From Anaeromyxobacter sp. (GTDB lineage: Bacteria > Myxococcota > Myxococcia > Myxococcales > Anaeromyxobacteraceae), in NCBI GenBank assembly GCA_016718565.1, contig JADKCZ010000002.1, positions 248,001 through 312,000 of the forward strand: DNA of 64,000 nt. Direction: 5' to 3'. Position numbers and translations under genes: made by a program. Below the pieces are notes generated by a model. The model searched no databases and was not told the DNA's origin. It worked only from the letters and a program-made list of their open reading frames with translations. Positions 47,016-57,784 of the stretch are shown piece by piece; within the stretch, counting starts at the first letter, position 1, and each line of letters starts with the position of its first letter.

Positions 47016-47768
47016 ATGTACAACCTCATCCTGAGCCTGGCCGCCGGCGCGCTGGTCGCCGTGGCCGTCGCCTTCGGCACCAGCTACGGCTGGGTGGCCG
47101 CCGTGTTCCCCGGCTTCGTGGTCGCCACGGCGCTCTACGTCTTCATCGCCTTCCGGATCCGGAAGAAGTTCGACGAGCTGCAGGGGCGGCTCATGGAGGA
47201 GCTCAAGTCCGGGCGCATCGAGCCGGCCATCCAGGTCCTCAAGGGCGGGCTGGCCTTCGCCCCCTGGCAGTTCGGCGTGGCCTCGCAGGTGTACGGCGGC
47301 ATGGGCATCTACCGCTACTTCGCCGGCGACCTGGACGCCTCGCTCCCGGACCTGGAGCGGGGCTGCCCCGTCGGCGCGGTCGGCAAGCTGCTCAACCGCG
47401 ACTGGACCATCCGCGCCGTGCTGGCCTGCGCCCGCTACCGCAAGCGCGACGTGCCGGCCGCGCTCGACCTGCTGGAGCAGGCGGTCGGGGTGGGGCCCAA
47501 GGAGGGGCTGCCCTGGTCGATCTACGCCTGGGTGCTCGAGAAGGAGGGGCGGCACGACGAGGCCATCCGCGTGCTCGGGCGCGCCGTGGCCGCCAGCCCC
47601 AAGGACGAGAAGCTGAAGGACTCGCTGCAGTCGCTCCAGAACGGCAAGAAGCTCCGGCTCTGGAAGCTCTACGACATGCAGTGGTACCAGTTCCGGCTGG
47701 AGGCGCCGCCGGCGCAGATGGATCCGGCCGCCAACCGGAGCCGCCGCCAGCTGTTCCGCCGCCGCTGA
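47016..47768 (+). CDS. Membrane-anchored TPR protein
   Basis: Protein of 250 residues. Two membrane helices (about 3-22 and 26-46) are followed by a cytoplasmic helical part with tetratricopeptide pairs (RDVPAALDLLEQAVGVGPKEG, RHDEAIRVLGRAVAASPKDE). GGAG lies six bases before the ATG. Such proteins scaffold complexes; the partner is not evident. It is downstream of tRNA-Leu by 70 bases and converges on the glutaredoxin-like gene. Confidence 0.72.
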   Translation: MYNLILSLAAGALVAVAVAFGTSYGWVAAVFPGFVVATALYVFIAFRIRKKFDELQGRLMEELKSGRIEPAIQVLKGGLAFAPWQFGVASQVYGGMGIYRYFAGDLDASLPDLERGCPVGAVGKLLNRDWTIRAVLACARYRKRDVPAALDLLEQAVGVGPKEGLPWSIYAWVLEKEGRHDEAIRVLGRAVAASPKDEKLKDSLQSLQNGKKLRLWKLYDMQWYQFRLEAPPAQMDPAANRSRRQLFRRR

Positions 47769-47791
47769 GCGGCCGGCCTGCCCGTCGTCCC

Positions 47792-47811
47792 TGGCCCTCG
47801 ACCGAGGGCCA
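47792..47811. terminator. Hairpin between convergent genes
   Basis: TGGCCCTCG / CGAGGGCCA, forming at least seven pairs with a six-base loop, in the 53-base gap between the TPR and UXX-star genes. Suited to terminate both. Confidence 0.6.
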
Positions 47812-47821
47812 CCTAGACCCT

Positions 47822-48043
47822 TCAGGATCCCCCGAAGCCGGCGCAGGTCCGGCCCCGCTCGAGGATCAGGGGCACCTGCCGCTCGCCGCCCGACAGCTCG
47901 AGGAAGCGGCGCATGGCCTCCGGGTCGCGCGTGACGTCGTGGTAGGTCACCGGGACGCCGCGCGCCCGGTAGTCGGCCAGCGCCGCCGAGGTGTAGGGGC
48001 AGGCGTCCTTCCCGAAGATCTCGACCGGCTCTCGCGTCGTCAT
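47822..48043 (-). CDS. UXX-star glutaredoxin-like protein, cysteine form
   Basis: Protein of 73 residues with a thioredoxin-like fold: VEIFGKDACPYTSAAL near the N-terminus, YRARGVPVTYHDV, and SGGERQVPLILERG with the cis-proline. From memory the closest group is the UXX-star family of small selenoproteins, in which the catalytic residue before PYT is selenocysteine; here a normal cysteine codon is used and no TGA is involved. A second cysteine is near the C-terminus (GRTCAGFGGS). GGAGGAGG precedes the ATG. Likely a thiol redox protein. Confidence 0.7.
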   Translation of the reverse strand: MTTREPVEIFGKDACPYTSAALADYRARGVPVTYHDVTRDPEAMRRFLELSGGERQVPLILERGRTCAGFGGS

Positions 48044-48198
48044 GCTGCCGCCCTCCTCCAGGGGAGAGGATAGCCGCGATTGCGCCACGGCGCCGCACCC
48101 CGCGCCCGCGGGACACGCCGCGGGCCGACGGGGCGGTACCGCCCGGGAGGTTCCGCTCCGCGCCGGAACGGCCCTAGACTTCGACGAGGGGGTGGATC

Positions 48199-49565
48199 GT
48201 GGCGACCGCGCCGGGGCGGCGTGCCGGGACCAGGACGGGGGGCGGGCGCAGCGGTGGCGCCGGCCAGGCCCGCCGTGGTCGCGTCCCGCGCGGCGCGCCA
48301 GCCACCTCCCGCGCGCTGCACACCCTGGCCCCGCTGCTCGACGCGCTCGTCGAGGCCGCCGACCTCTCGCCGCTGTCCGCCTCGCGCAGCCTGGGACGGG
48401 CCCTGCGGGCCGGGCTCGGGTGGCGGGTCCGGGTGGTGCCCTCCCCGTCCCCGCTGGCCACCGGCGAGCACGCCCACGTGGAGGACGGCGTGGCGCTGGT
48501 GCCCATCGCGCCGGGCGCCGGCGCGCTGCGGCTCTCGGGCGGCAGCCACCTCGACCTGGCCCGCGTGGCGGCGCTCTGCGCCCACGCCTTCGCCCGGGCC
48601 CGCACCCACCCGCTGGAGCCGGGGCGGCGCGCCGGCCCGCGCGGGCGCCCCCGCGTGCTGGTGGCCTCGGAGGACCCGGTGGTCCGCCAGGCGCTGGCCC
48701 AGGCGCTGGCCCCGCGCCACGAGCCGGTCCACGCCGAGGACGCCGCGGCCGCCCTGGAGGCGGCGCGGTCCGGCCGGTTCGACGCGGCGCTGCTGGCGCT
48801 GGCCGCCCCGGGCGCGGACGCCCTGGCCACGCTGGAGCGGCTGCGCGCCGACGTGGCGTCGGCCGAGCTCCCCACCCTGCTCTTGACCGCGCCGGCGGGC
48901 GAGGCGGCCCGGCTCCGCACCCTGGAGCTGGGCGCCGACCTCCTCCCCCCGGCCTGCTCCCCCGTCGAGCTGGCCGCCCGGCTCGACCAGGCCATCCACC
49001 TGGCGCGCGCCACCCGGGCGCTGCGCGACGAGGCCCAGACCGACCCCCTGACCGGCCTGCCCAACCGGCGCGCCCTGGAGGCCCGGCTGCACGAGGAGCT
49101 GCGGCGCGCCCGCCGCTACGGCACGCCGCTGGCCTGCGTCATGGCCGACCTCGACCACCTCAAGGCCATCAACGACTCGCTGGGCCACGCCGCCGGCGAC
49201 CAGGCGCTGCAGGGCATGGCGGCGGTGCTGCGGGGCGGCCTGCGCGACACCGACTTCGCGGCGCGCGCCGGCGGCGACGAGTTCCTGCTGCTCCTGCCCC
49301 ACACCTCCGCCGAGGAGGCCTGCCTGCTGGCCGAGCGGGTCCGGCGCGGCCTGGCGGCGGTGCGGCTGGGTCCGGGGCGCGCCGCGGCCGCGGTGGGCGC
49401 CTCCCTCGGCGTGGCGGCGCTCGGGGCCGACGCCGACGGCGAGGCCATGGTGGAGGCGGCCGACCGGGCCCTCTACGCCGCCAAGCGGGCCGGGCGCGGC
49501 ACGGTGCGGCTGGGGGTGGCGCGCCTGCGCGGCGACGCCTCGACCGACCTCCGCCGCCGCCGGCG

Positions 49566-49569
<4 letters not shown>
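48199..49569 (+). CDS. Diguanylate cyclase with decayed receiver domain
   Basis: Protein of 456 residues starting at GTG behind GAGGGGG. After a basic N-terminus and a GAF-like region (about 45-150) comes a receiver-like domain (about 160-280) in which the phospho-acceptor position reads ALLALAAPG and the lysine position LLPPACSP, so it cannot be phosphorylated normally. The GGDEF domain has AGGDEF and an RDTD inhibitory site five residues before. It should make cyclic di-GMP under protein-level control. Its stop overlaps the convergent NtrC-type gene by four bases. Confidence 0.82.
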
Positions 49570-50947
<1,378 letters not shown>

Positions 50948-50951
<4 letters not shown>

Positions 50952-51826
50952 GACCGCTCGACCCCCGGCAGCTGCAGCGTCACCAGCGCCTGCCCGTCCA
51001 CCACCCGGCGGGACAGCGCCCCGCCCAGCGCCCTGGCCGCCTGCGCGGCCATCCCGCTGTCATAGCCGAGGTCCGGACCCTCGGCACCCACCGCGTGGGC
51101 CACCGAGAGGGTCACCACGCCGGCCCCGCCCGCCGTGCGCACCGCCACCACGCCGCCGTGGGGTGCCTCGGCCACCGCCCGCCCCAGCAGGCCCACCAGC
51201 AGGGCCAGGGTCCGCGCCGTCGGCGCGGCGGTGCCGGCCAGCCCGGGAGGCGCCGCCAGCTCCAGCCGGACGTGGCGGCGGCGGGCCACCGCGCCGAAGA
51301 GCACCGCCAGGCCCGCCAGCGCCCCCCCCAGGTCGAGCGGCGCCTCCGGCGCCTCCGGGTCGGCCACCTCGGCGTAGCGGCTCACCACCTCACCGACCCT
51401 GGTCACCTGGTCCCGCAGGGCGGCCAGGTGCCCCCCCACCCCGGCTCCCGCCTCGCCGAGCTTCTCCGACAGCAGCTCCAGCTGGAGGGCCATGCCGTTC
51501 AGGTGGTTCCGGATGTCGTGCGCCAGCCCGCCCGCCAGGCCCGCCAGGCCGAGCGCCAGGCCGGCCAGCTCGAGACGCGCCGCGTCGCCCGGGGACTTCA
51601 GCACCAGCAGCGCCCCGCCGGGGACAGGGTGGTACTCCAGCAGCAGGCGGTCGCCGCCGGCCCCCACCAGCTCGGCCACCCCGCCGCCGTCCCCGGCCAG
51701 GAGCTGGGCCAGCCCGCCGTCCGCGCCGGCCCTGGTCGCCAGCGCCGCGGCCGGATCGGCCACGTCGAGCCCCAGGGCGGCGACGAAGCCCCGGTCGGCG
51801 CAGAGGGTGGCCGGATCGGCGCCCAT
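50948..51826 (-). CDS. Soluble histidine kinase-like protein with degenerate ATP-binding domain
   Basis: Protein of 292 residues. A PAS-like N-terminal part (about 1-95) is followed by a phospho-acceptor helix with AHDIRNHLNGMALQLELLSE and an HATPase-like region. The N-box asparagine is not found (LLVGLLGRAVAEA) and the G1 motif reads AHAVGAEGPD, so ATP binding may be weak or lost. It is coupled to the NtrC-type regulator by a four-base overlap. It may act as phosphatase or scaffold; true kinase activity is uncertain. Start at MGADPATL; GTG codons farther upstream are possible. Confidence 0.7.
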
Positions 51827-51933
51827 GAAGGCGGCGCCGCGGCTCGGCCAGCACACGGGGGGGGTCGTCGGAGGCACGGGGCGTGAGATGGGGCGAGGCC
51901 GGGCCGGATTCAAGGCTCTGACGGGAGCGGCGG

Positions 51934-52530
51934 TCAGCGCCGCGGCGGCCGCCTGGCAGCTGCCCTGCCCCCCCCGGCCGGGCGGGCCCGGGCCGGCGCG
52001 GCCTTCCGCGGAGCGGCCTTCCCAGCGGCCTTCCCAGCGGCGGTCTTCGGGCCGGTGACCGGGTGAGGGGCGCCGGTGTCGGCGGGCTGCAGGTCCGGCT
52101 TGGCCGGCACGTCCAGCGACACCAGCTCGATGCCGATCTGCTGGGCGTACTCGAAGATCCGGTTGTCCCGGTAGAACTCGCCGAAGACGATGCGGGCACA
52201 CCCGGAGTTGGCGATGACCTTGAAGCACGGCCAGCAGGGCGAGGCGGTGGTGTAGATGGTGGCCCCGGAGATGGCCACCCCGTTCTTGGCCGCCTGGATG
52301 ATGGCGTTGGCCTCGGCGTGCACCGTCCGCACGCAGTGGCCCTCCTCCATCATGTGGCCGGCCTCCGAGCAGTGGGGCAGGCCCCGGATCGAGCCGTTGT
52401 AGCCCGTGGAGAGGATGGTCTTGTGGCGCACCAGCACGGCGCCCACGTGCTTGCGATCGCAGGTGGCGCGGGTGGCGACGACCCGGGCGATGTTCATGAA
52501 GTACTCGTCCCAGCTGACGCGCGAGTCCAT
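51934..52530 (-). CDS. dCMP deaminase (ComEB-like) with basic tail
   Basis: Protein of 198 residues. The catalytic part has the zinc site VHAEANAI (His and catalytic Glu) and SPCWPCFKVI, with YNGSIRGLPHC in the substrate region, as in dCMP/cytidine deaminases of the ComEB type that feed dUMP to thymidylate synthesis. From about residue 155 a tail rich in Lys, Ala, Pro and Arg (KTAAGKAAGKAAPRKAAP) is added, not part of the family. GAGGAGG precedes the ATG. The tail may bind nucleic acid or be neutral. Confidence 0.85.
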   Translation of the reverse strand: MDSRVSWDEYFMNIARVVATRATCDRKHVGAVLVRHKTILSTGYNGSIRGLPHCSEAGHMMEEGHCVRTVHAEANAIIQAAKNGVAISGATIYTTASPCWPCFKVIANSGCARIVFGEFYRDNRIFEYAQQIGIELVSLDVPAKPDLQPADTGAPHPVTGPKTAAGKAAGKAAPRKAAPARARPAGGGRAAARRPPRR

Positions 52531-52617
52531 CGGGCCTCCTCCTCGGGGGCGGCGGGTTGGCGAAGGGGCGGCATCGTACCCCAAGGAGGCGGCGCGCGGG
52601 CCGTCGGTCCGGCTACC

Positions 52618-53136
52618 ATGCCGGGCATGCCCGCCCGCCGCTGGCCCGCCACGCTGGTGGCCTCGCTGCTCACGCTCGCCGGGGCGCGGGCCGAGGCGCC
52701 CGCCGCCGGGGCGGCGCCGGTCCGGCCGTCGGCGCCCCCGGCCGGCCAGGCGGCCACGCCGCCGTCGGGGGGGGCCGCCCCCGCCCCGCCCGCGCCCGCC
52801 GCGCCGGACCGGGTGGTGGGCGGCACGGTGCTGTCGGTCGACCAGCGGCGCCATGCCGCCTCGGTGGCGGGCGCCGCCGGCCCGGTCGAGGTGCGCTGGG
52901 ACCGCAACACCCTCGTCTACCTCCCCGGGGGTGCCACCACGCCGCTGGCCCTGGCGCCCGGCTGCGCGCTGCGGGCCGGCCTCGGCCCGGACGGCGTGGC
53001 CTGGTGGATCATGCTCCGCACCGGGGCGCCGCCCGACCAGGCTCCGGCCACCGCCGCCCCGCCCGGCGCCTTCCCGCCGCCGCCGGGCGATCCGCCGGCG
53101 CCGCCCGGCCACCAGGCGCCCCCCCCTTCCCGGTGA
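52618..53136 (+). CDS. Proline-rich secreted protein, unknown
   Basis: Protein of 172 residues with a signal peptide (about 1-26), a P/A/G-rich spacer, one compact beta domain (VVGGTVLSVDQRRHAASVAG... VEVRWDRNTLVYLPGG) and a proline-rich C-terminal end. The compact domain looks like a small beta barrel used in extracellular proteins, but no family is recognised. Two ATGs (52618, 52627) are in frame; the first is given. It precedes the broken hsp70 gene by 69 bases. Confidence 0.6.
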   Translation: MPGMPARRWPATLVASLLTLAGARAEAPAAGAAPVRPSAPPAGQAATPPSGGAAPAPPAPAAPDRVVGGTVLSVDQRRHAASVAGAAGPVEVRWDRNTLVYLPGGATTPLALAPGCALRAGLGPDGVAWWIMLRTGAPPDQAPATAAPPGAFPPPPGDPPAPPGHQAPPPSR

Positions 53137-53205
53137 CCGCCGCCCCCGCGGCGCGGCGCCGCGCCCGCCCGCGCGACGCGCCGCCGTAGTACGCTCGGTC
53201 CACTC

Positions 53206-54761
53206 ATGGAGAAGCTCCCCCCCGACACCATCATCGGGATCGACCTCGGCACCACCAACTCCTGCGCGGCCGTGGCCTCGGGCGACGGTCAGGTGAGGCT
53301 CGTCCCCTACAAGGGCGGCGACTACATCATCCCGTCCATCTTCGCCATCGACGACAAGGGCAACGAGCTCATCGGCCACGAGGCCAAGCGCCAGTGGCAG
53401 CTCAACCCGCGCAACACCCTCTACGCCACCAAGCGGCTCATCGGCCGCGCCCCGCGCGACGAGGTGGTGGAGTCGGTGCAGGGCTCGGTCCAGTACCAGG
53501 TCCACGCCGGCAGCCAGAACGACGTCGAGGTGGACTGCCACGGCAAGGCCTTCCACGTCCACGAGGTGAGCGCCAAGATCCTGGCCAAGATCCGCGACGT
53601 GGCGTCGGATCACCTGGGCTTCAAGGTGCGGCGGGCCGTGGTGACGGTGCCGGCCTACTTCACCGACCGGCAGCGCCAGGCCGTCAAGGAGGCCGGCGGC
53701 CTGGTGGATCTCGAGGTGGTCCGCATCATCAACGAGCCCACCGCCGCCGCCATGGCCTACGGCATCGGCAAGCGGCTCGACCAGCGGGTTCTGGACCACG
53801 GCATCGAAGGCTAAGGCTGGTCTACGACCTGGGCGGCGGCACCTTCGACGTCTCCATCATCGAGATCCGCGACCGGGTCTTCGAGGTCAAGGCCACCGGG
53901 GGCGACATCTTCCTGGGCGGCATCGACTTCGACAACGCCATGATCCGCCACGTGCTGGACGACTTCCAGCGGAAGCACGGCATCGACCTGTCCACCGACC
54001 CGGTGGCCATGCAGCGCATCAAGGACCTGGCCGAGCGCACCAAGATCGACCTGTCGGCGCGCGCCGAGGCGCCCTTCTCGATCCCCTTCATCACCATGAC
54101 GCCGCAGGGCCAGCCGCTCAACATGGAGGTCAAGTTCGACCGCAAGCTGCTGGAGAAGCTGACCCAGCCGCTGGTGGATCGCAGCCTCAAGATCCTGGGC
54201 GCGGTGATGGTGGACGCCGGGGTCTCGGCCGCCGACATCGACGAGATCATGCTGGTGGGTGGCCAGACCCGCATGCCGGCGGTGCAGGAGCGGCTCACCC
54301 GCTTCTTCGGCAAGCCGCCCTCCAAGGGCGTCCACCCGGACGAGGCGGTGGCCATCGGCGCGGCGCTCTACGGCCGCTCGCTGCAGGACAACAGCGACCT
54401 CAAGCTGCAGCTGCTCGACGTCATCCCCATGGCCATCGGCCTGGAGCAGGCCGGCGGGGCCATGCACGTGGTCTTCCCGCGCAACGCCGCCATCCCCAAC
54501 GCCCGCGCGGTGCGGGCCACCAACTCGGTGGACCAGCAGACCGAGCTGGTGATGCGCATCTTCCAGGGGGACCAGCCGGCCACCCGGCACAACGAGCTGC
54601 TCGGCGAGTTCACCTTCAGCGGCGTCCGGCCCGCCCGGACCGGGACCACCCAGCTCGAGATCCTCTTCGAGGTGAACGTCGAGGGCATCCTGACCATGAG
54701 CGCCCGCGACCTCGACACCGGGCGGCAGATGAAGACCACCGTGCGGGTGACCTCGGCCTGA
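53206..54761 (+). pseudogene. Lid-less Hsp70 paralogue split by a 26-bp insertion
   Basis: Frame 1 (53206-53814) encodes the first 195 residues of an Hsp70 actin-fold: GIDLGTTNSCAAVASG, TVPAYFTDRQRQAVKEAGG, IINEPTAAAMAYG. It then reads a short foreign stretch and TAA. The rest (LVYDLGGGTFDVSIIEIRD to LEILFEVNVEGILTMSARDL) continues in another frame to 54761. Removing one copy of the 26 bases between two CTGG repeats (53791 and 53817) restores RVLVYDLGGGTFD and an uninterrupted protein of 509 residues. Even so repaired it lacks the helical lid of DnaK. The gene is probably inactive, unless ribosomes bypass the gap. Confidence 0.85.
53791..53816 (+). repeat. 26-bp insertion flanked by CTGG direct repeats
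   Basis: CTGG occurs at 53791-53794 and 53817-53820, and the unit between causes the frameshift. The insert contains ACGGCATCG, which also occurs 30-40 bases upstream in the same gene, so it may be an imperfect local duplication. A seven-base inverted repeat GACCAGC / GCTGGTC (53779-53785 and 53816-53822) brackets the site. Confidence 0.7.
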
Positions 54762-54845
54762 GCGGCCGGCCGGGCCTCGGCCTCGGCCGCGCCGCACCTC
54801 CCGCGCCGAGGGTTCGGCGCCGCCCTCGGGCAGCGCCGTCCTCGC

Positions 54846-54940
54846 TCAGCGGCCGCGACCACCGCCGCGGTCGCCGCCACCGCGACCACCACCGCCGCGG
54901 TCACCGCCGCTGCGGTCACCGCCGCTGCGCCCGCCCCGGT
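54846..54940 (-). repeat. RGG/RSGGD coding micro-repeats
   Basis: Short imperfect tandem units of about 9-18 bases (CCGCCGCGGTC, CCGCTGCGGTCA) coding for arginine/glycine repeats at the C-terminus of the W-rich protein. Such tracts expand and contract easily. Confidence 0.6.
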
Positions 54941-56156
54941 CGTCGAAGCGCTGCGGCGCCGGCGCCGGGGTGGACGTGGGCTCCCGCTGCGGCGGCGGGC
55001 TCAGCCGCGGGGCCGGGCGCTCCGGCGGAGCGCTGCCGCCCCGCTCCGGAGCGGCCTGCGCCGGCCGCTCCCACGGCCGGGCTGACCCGCCGCGGTCGAA
55101 CCGCTCCCCGCCCTGTGGCGCCGGGGCCGGCCGGGCGTCCTGTCCGCGCCGGGGCAGGAGGCCGTTGGGCGAGCCGTCGCGCCGGTCCGGCGCGCGGCGC
55201 TCGTCGCCGCCGCGAGGCCGCACCGCGCCACCCTCCCACCTGCCGCCGCGGTCGCGGCCATCGTCGAAGCCACGCGGCCGCGCGGCGGCGCCGGGGAGGA
55301 CGTCGCGACCCCGGCCGCGGTCCTGGCGGGCCTCGGGCCGGTAGACCCCGATCTCGCCGGGGCGGACCCGGCCGCCAGCGGGACCGGGGGCGGCCACGAT
55401 GCGGGCCGGCCGCACCGGTCGGCCGGAGCGATCCTCCACGAAGCGCGGCGCTGGTCCACCCCAGGACGGCTGCGGCGGGCGGGGACGGCCCGGCTCGGGG
55501 CGGTACCCAGGCCGCGGCGGCGCCGGGCGGGTGGCGTGGTACCAGCGGCCGGCGTGGCCGGGCGCGTAGGCGATGCCGTACACCGGGGTGCCGCAGAACC
55601 GCACCGTGGGCACGAAGGTCCAGTGGAAGTCCACGAAGGCGAAGTCGGTGACGTAGAGCGACAGGCCCGGCGCCAGCGGCGCCCAGCCCACCACGTCGCC
55701 GCTGTACCGCCAGCTCACCCAGGCCGGCGCCCACTGGTAGCCGGGCACCCAGAACCAGCCCAGCCCCCGGTCGAAGCTCCAGCGGCCGTAGTGGTAGGTG
55801 GCCCAGCCGAAGGGCTCGTCGGAGACCCACAGCCAGCCCTCGGTGGTCCACTCCCAGCGGCCGTAGTAGTAGGGGCGCCAGCCGGCCGGCACGCTGGGGC
55901 GCCAGACCTCGCCGTGACCCGGCACGTCCTGCCAGGCCCCGTAGGGCGAGAGCGGCTCCTGGAAGGTGGAGAGGGAGACGCCGCCCTCGTCCTCCATGGA
56001 GACGTCGAAGCCGTCGTCGTCGGCGCTGCGGCCCTGGTCGGGCCAGGCCTCCTCGAGCTCGCCGGCGTCGTCCCAGCCGCGGTCCTGGGCGTCGGCCGGC
56101 CCGGCGAGGAGCGCCGCGGCGGCCAGGGTGAGCGCAGTCAGGGTGGTCTTGGTCAT
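54846..56156 (-). CDS. DUF6600-type tryptophan-rich secreted protein with RG tail
   Basis: Protein of 436 residues with a signal peptide (1-23). The central part (about 65-210) is made of WxxxPxxW-like repeats (YGAWQDVPGHGEVWRPSV, WRPYYYGRWEWTTEGWLW), the signature of the DUF6600 family. The last half is P/R/G-rich, ending in repeated RSGGD/RGGGG units that form a visible GC-rich repeat at 54846-54940. It is probably exported to the envelope or beyond; function is unknown. It is convergent with the broken hsp70. Confidence 0.75.
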   Translation of the reverse strand: MTKTTLTALTLAAAALLAGPADAQDRGWDDAGELEEAWPDQGRSADDDGFDVSMEDEGGVSLSTFQEPLSPYGAWQDVPGHGEVWRPSVPAGWRPYYYGRWEWTTEGWLWVSDEPFGWATYHYGRWSFDRGLGWFWVPGYQWAPAWVSWRYSGDVVGWAPLAPGLSLYVTDFAFVDFHWTFVPTVRFCGTPVYGIAYAPGHAGRWYHATRPAPPRPGYRPEPGRPRPPQPSWGGPAPRFVEDRSGRPVRPARIVAAPGPAGGRVRPGEIGVYRPEARQDRGRGRDVLPGAAARPRGFDDGRDRGGRWEGGAVRPRGGDERRAPDRRDGSPNGLLPRRGQDARPAPAPQGGERFDRGGSARPWERPAQAAPERGGSAPPERPAPRLSPPPQREPTSTPAPAPQRFDDRGGRSGGDRSGGDRGGGGRGGGDRGGGRGR

Positions 56157-56341
56157 GGTGCCTCCAGCCGCAGGCCAGGCTCCCTCCCGGGAGGTGGGCA
56201 GGCGGCGTCACACACCGGAGAGCAAGAGCGATGCCGGACCGAAGCGGCCTGATCCCGGAGGGTTGCGCACCGGGTCGCGGTGCCCGGGGGGCACGGTGTG
56301 CGAACCGGCGACGCGCCCGGGGCCACGCGGGCCCCGCCACC

Positions 56342-57625
56342 TCAGGCCAGCTTCTTCTCCTTCTCGAAGGAGAGGACCGGCGGCTCCCGGTTCAGGATGA
56401 CGCCGTCGGTGATCTTGCACTCCTTGACGCCCTCCCGGTACGGCACGTCGTACATGATGTCGAGCATGGCGTTCTCGAGGATGGCGCGCAGGCCGCGCGC
56501 CCCCGACTTGCGCCGCATCGCCTCGCGCGCCGTGGCCCGGAGCGCCTCGCGCGTGAAGGAGAGCTTCACCTTCTCGAGGTCGAAGAGCTTCTGGTACTGC
56601 TTCACCAGCGCGTTCTTGGGCTGGGTGAGGATGGTGACCAGGTCGTCCTCGGACAGGTCGGTGAGGGTGGCGATGACCGGCAGGCGCCCCACGAACTCCG
56701 GGATCATGCCGAAGCGGGTCAGGTCCTGCGGCTCGACCCGCGCCAGGATCTCGCCGAGGCTGGCCTCCTCCTTCTGCTCGATCTTGGCCCCGAAGCCGAG
56801 CCCCTTCACGCCGACGCGGCGCTTGATGACCTGCTCCAGCCCGCAGAAGGCCCCGCCCACCACGAACAGCACGTTCGAGGTGTCGACCTGGATGTACTCC
56901 TGCTGGTTGTACTTCTTGCCGCCGCGCGGGGTGACGTTGGCGCGGGTGCCCTCGATGATCTTGAGGAGCGCCTGCTGCACCCCCTCGCCGCCCACGTCGC
57001 GGGTGGCGCTGGGCGAGTCGCCCTTGCGGGCGATCTTGTCGATCTCGTCGATGTAGACGATGCCGCGGCCGGCCTTCTCCACGTCGTAGTCCGCGTTGTG
57101 GAGGAGGTTCTGGATGATGTTCTCGACGTCCTCGCCCACGTAGCCGGCCTCGGTGAGCGAGGTGGCGTCGGCGATGGTGAAGGGCACGTTGAGGAAGCGG
57201 GCCAGCGACTGCGCCAGCAGGGTCTTGCCCGAGCCGGTGGGGCCGATGAGCAGGATGTTGGACTTCTGCAGCTCGACGTCGTCGCTGGCGGCCCGGGCCT
57301 GGCCGGGGCGCGGCGGACGGGGCGCCTTGCGCGAGTAGACGCGCTTGTAGTGGTTGTAGACGGCCACCGAGAGGACCTTCTTGGCCCGGTCCTGCCCGAC
57401 CACGTAGTCGTCGAGGAAGCTCTTGATCTCGGCCGGGGTCGGCAGCGCCACGCTGGGGCGCCCCTCCTCCCGCTCGGCCTCCTCCGCGATGATGTCGTTG
57501 CAGAGGCGGATGCACTCGTCGCAGATGTAGACGGTCGGCCCGGCGATGAGCTTGCGCACCTCGCGCTGGCCCTTGCCGCAGAACGAGCAGGAGAGGTTTC
57601 CGTGGTGGTGCTCTTTGCGGCTCAC
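56342..57625 (-). CDS. clpX: ATP-dependent Clp protease ATP-binding subunit ClpX
   Basis: Protein of 427 residues. The zinc-binding domain comes first (SCSFCGKGQREVRKL... YICDECIRLCND), then the AAA+ module with Walker A GPTGSGKT, pore loop GYVG, Walker B IVYIDEIDKI, sensor 2 GARGLRAI. It unfolds tagged proteins for ClpP. The GTG at 57625 with GAGGGA upstream is the likely start; a longer frame reaches 57703. No clpP, tig or lon is adjacent, which is uncommon. Confidence 0.95.
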   Translation of the reverse strand: MSRKEHHHGNLSCSFCGKGQREVRKLIAGPTVYICDECIRLCNDIIAEEAEREEGRPSVALPTPAEIKSFLDDYVVGQDRAKKVLSVAVYNHYKRVYSRKAPRPPRPGQARAASDDVELQKSNILLIGPTGSGKTLLAQSLARFLNVPFTIADATSLTEAGYVGEDVENIIQNLLHNADYDVEKAGRGIVYIDEIDKIARKGDSPSATRDVGGEGVQQALLKIIEGTRANVTPRGGKKYNQQEYIQVDTSNVLFVVGGAFCGLEQVIKRRVGVKGLGFGAKIEQKEEASLGEILARVEPQDLTRFGMIPEFVGRLPVIATLTDLSEDDLVTILTQPKNALVKQYQKLFDLEKVKLSFTREALRATAREAMRRKSGARGLRAILENAMLDIMYDVPYREGVKECKITDGVILNREPPVLSFEKEKKLA

Positions 57626-57784
57626 TCGTGGTCCCTCGTCCGGCGGATGGTAGCAGAATCTGGAGGCCGCCGGAAAACCCGGCCGACCGGAGCCTCTTAA
57701 CACCGCGCCGGGGCGGGCGCCCGCCCCGCGCCGCCCCGACGGGCGGGCGCCGGGACCCGCGCGCCGCCCCCGGGCGATGCCGGT

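Noticed and set aside
54762..54790. GCGGCCG/CGGCCGC repeat as terminator
   Set aside because: Arms are short and embedded in uniformly GC-rich sequence with a 15-base loop; not distinguishable from background.
54846..54940. Possible CRISPR-like array
   Set aside because: Units are short, in-frame and code for Arg-Gly repeats; there are no spacers of constant length and no cas genes.
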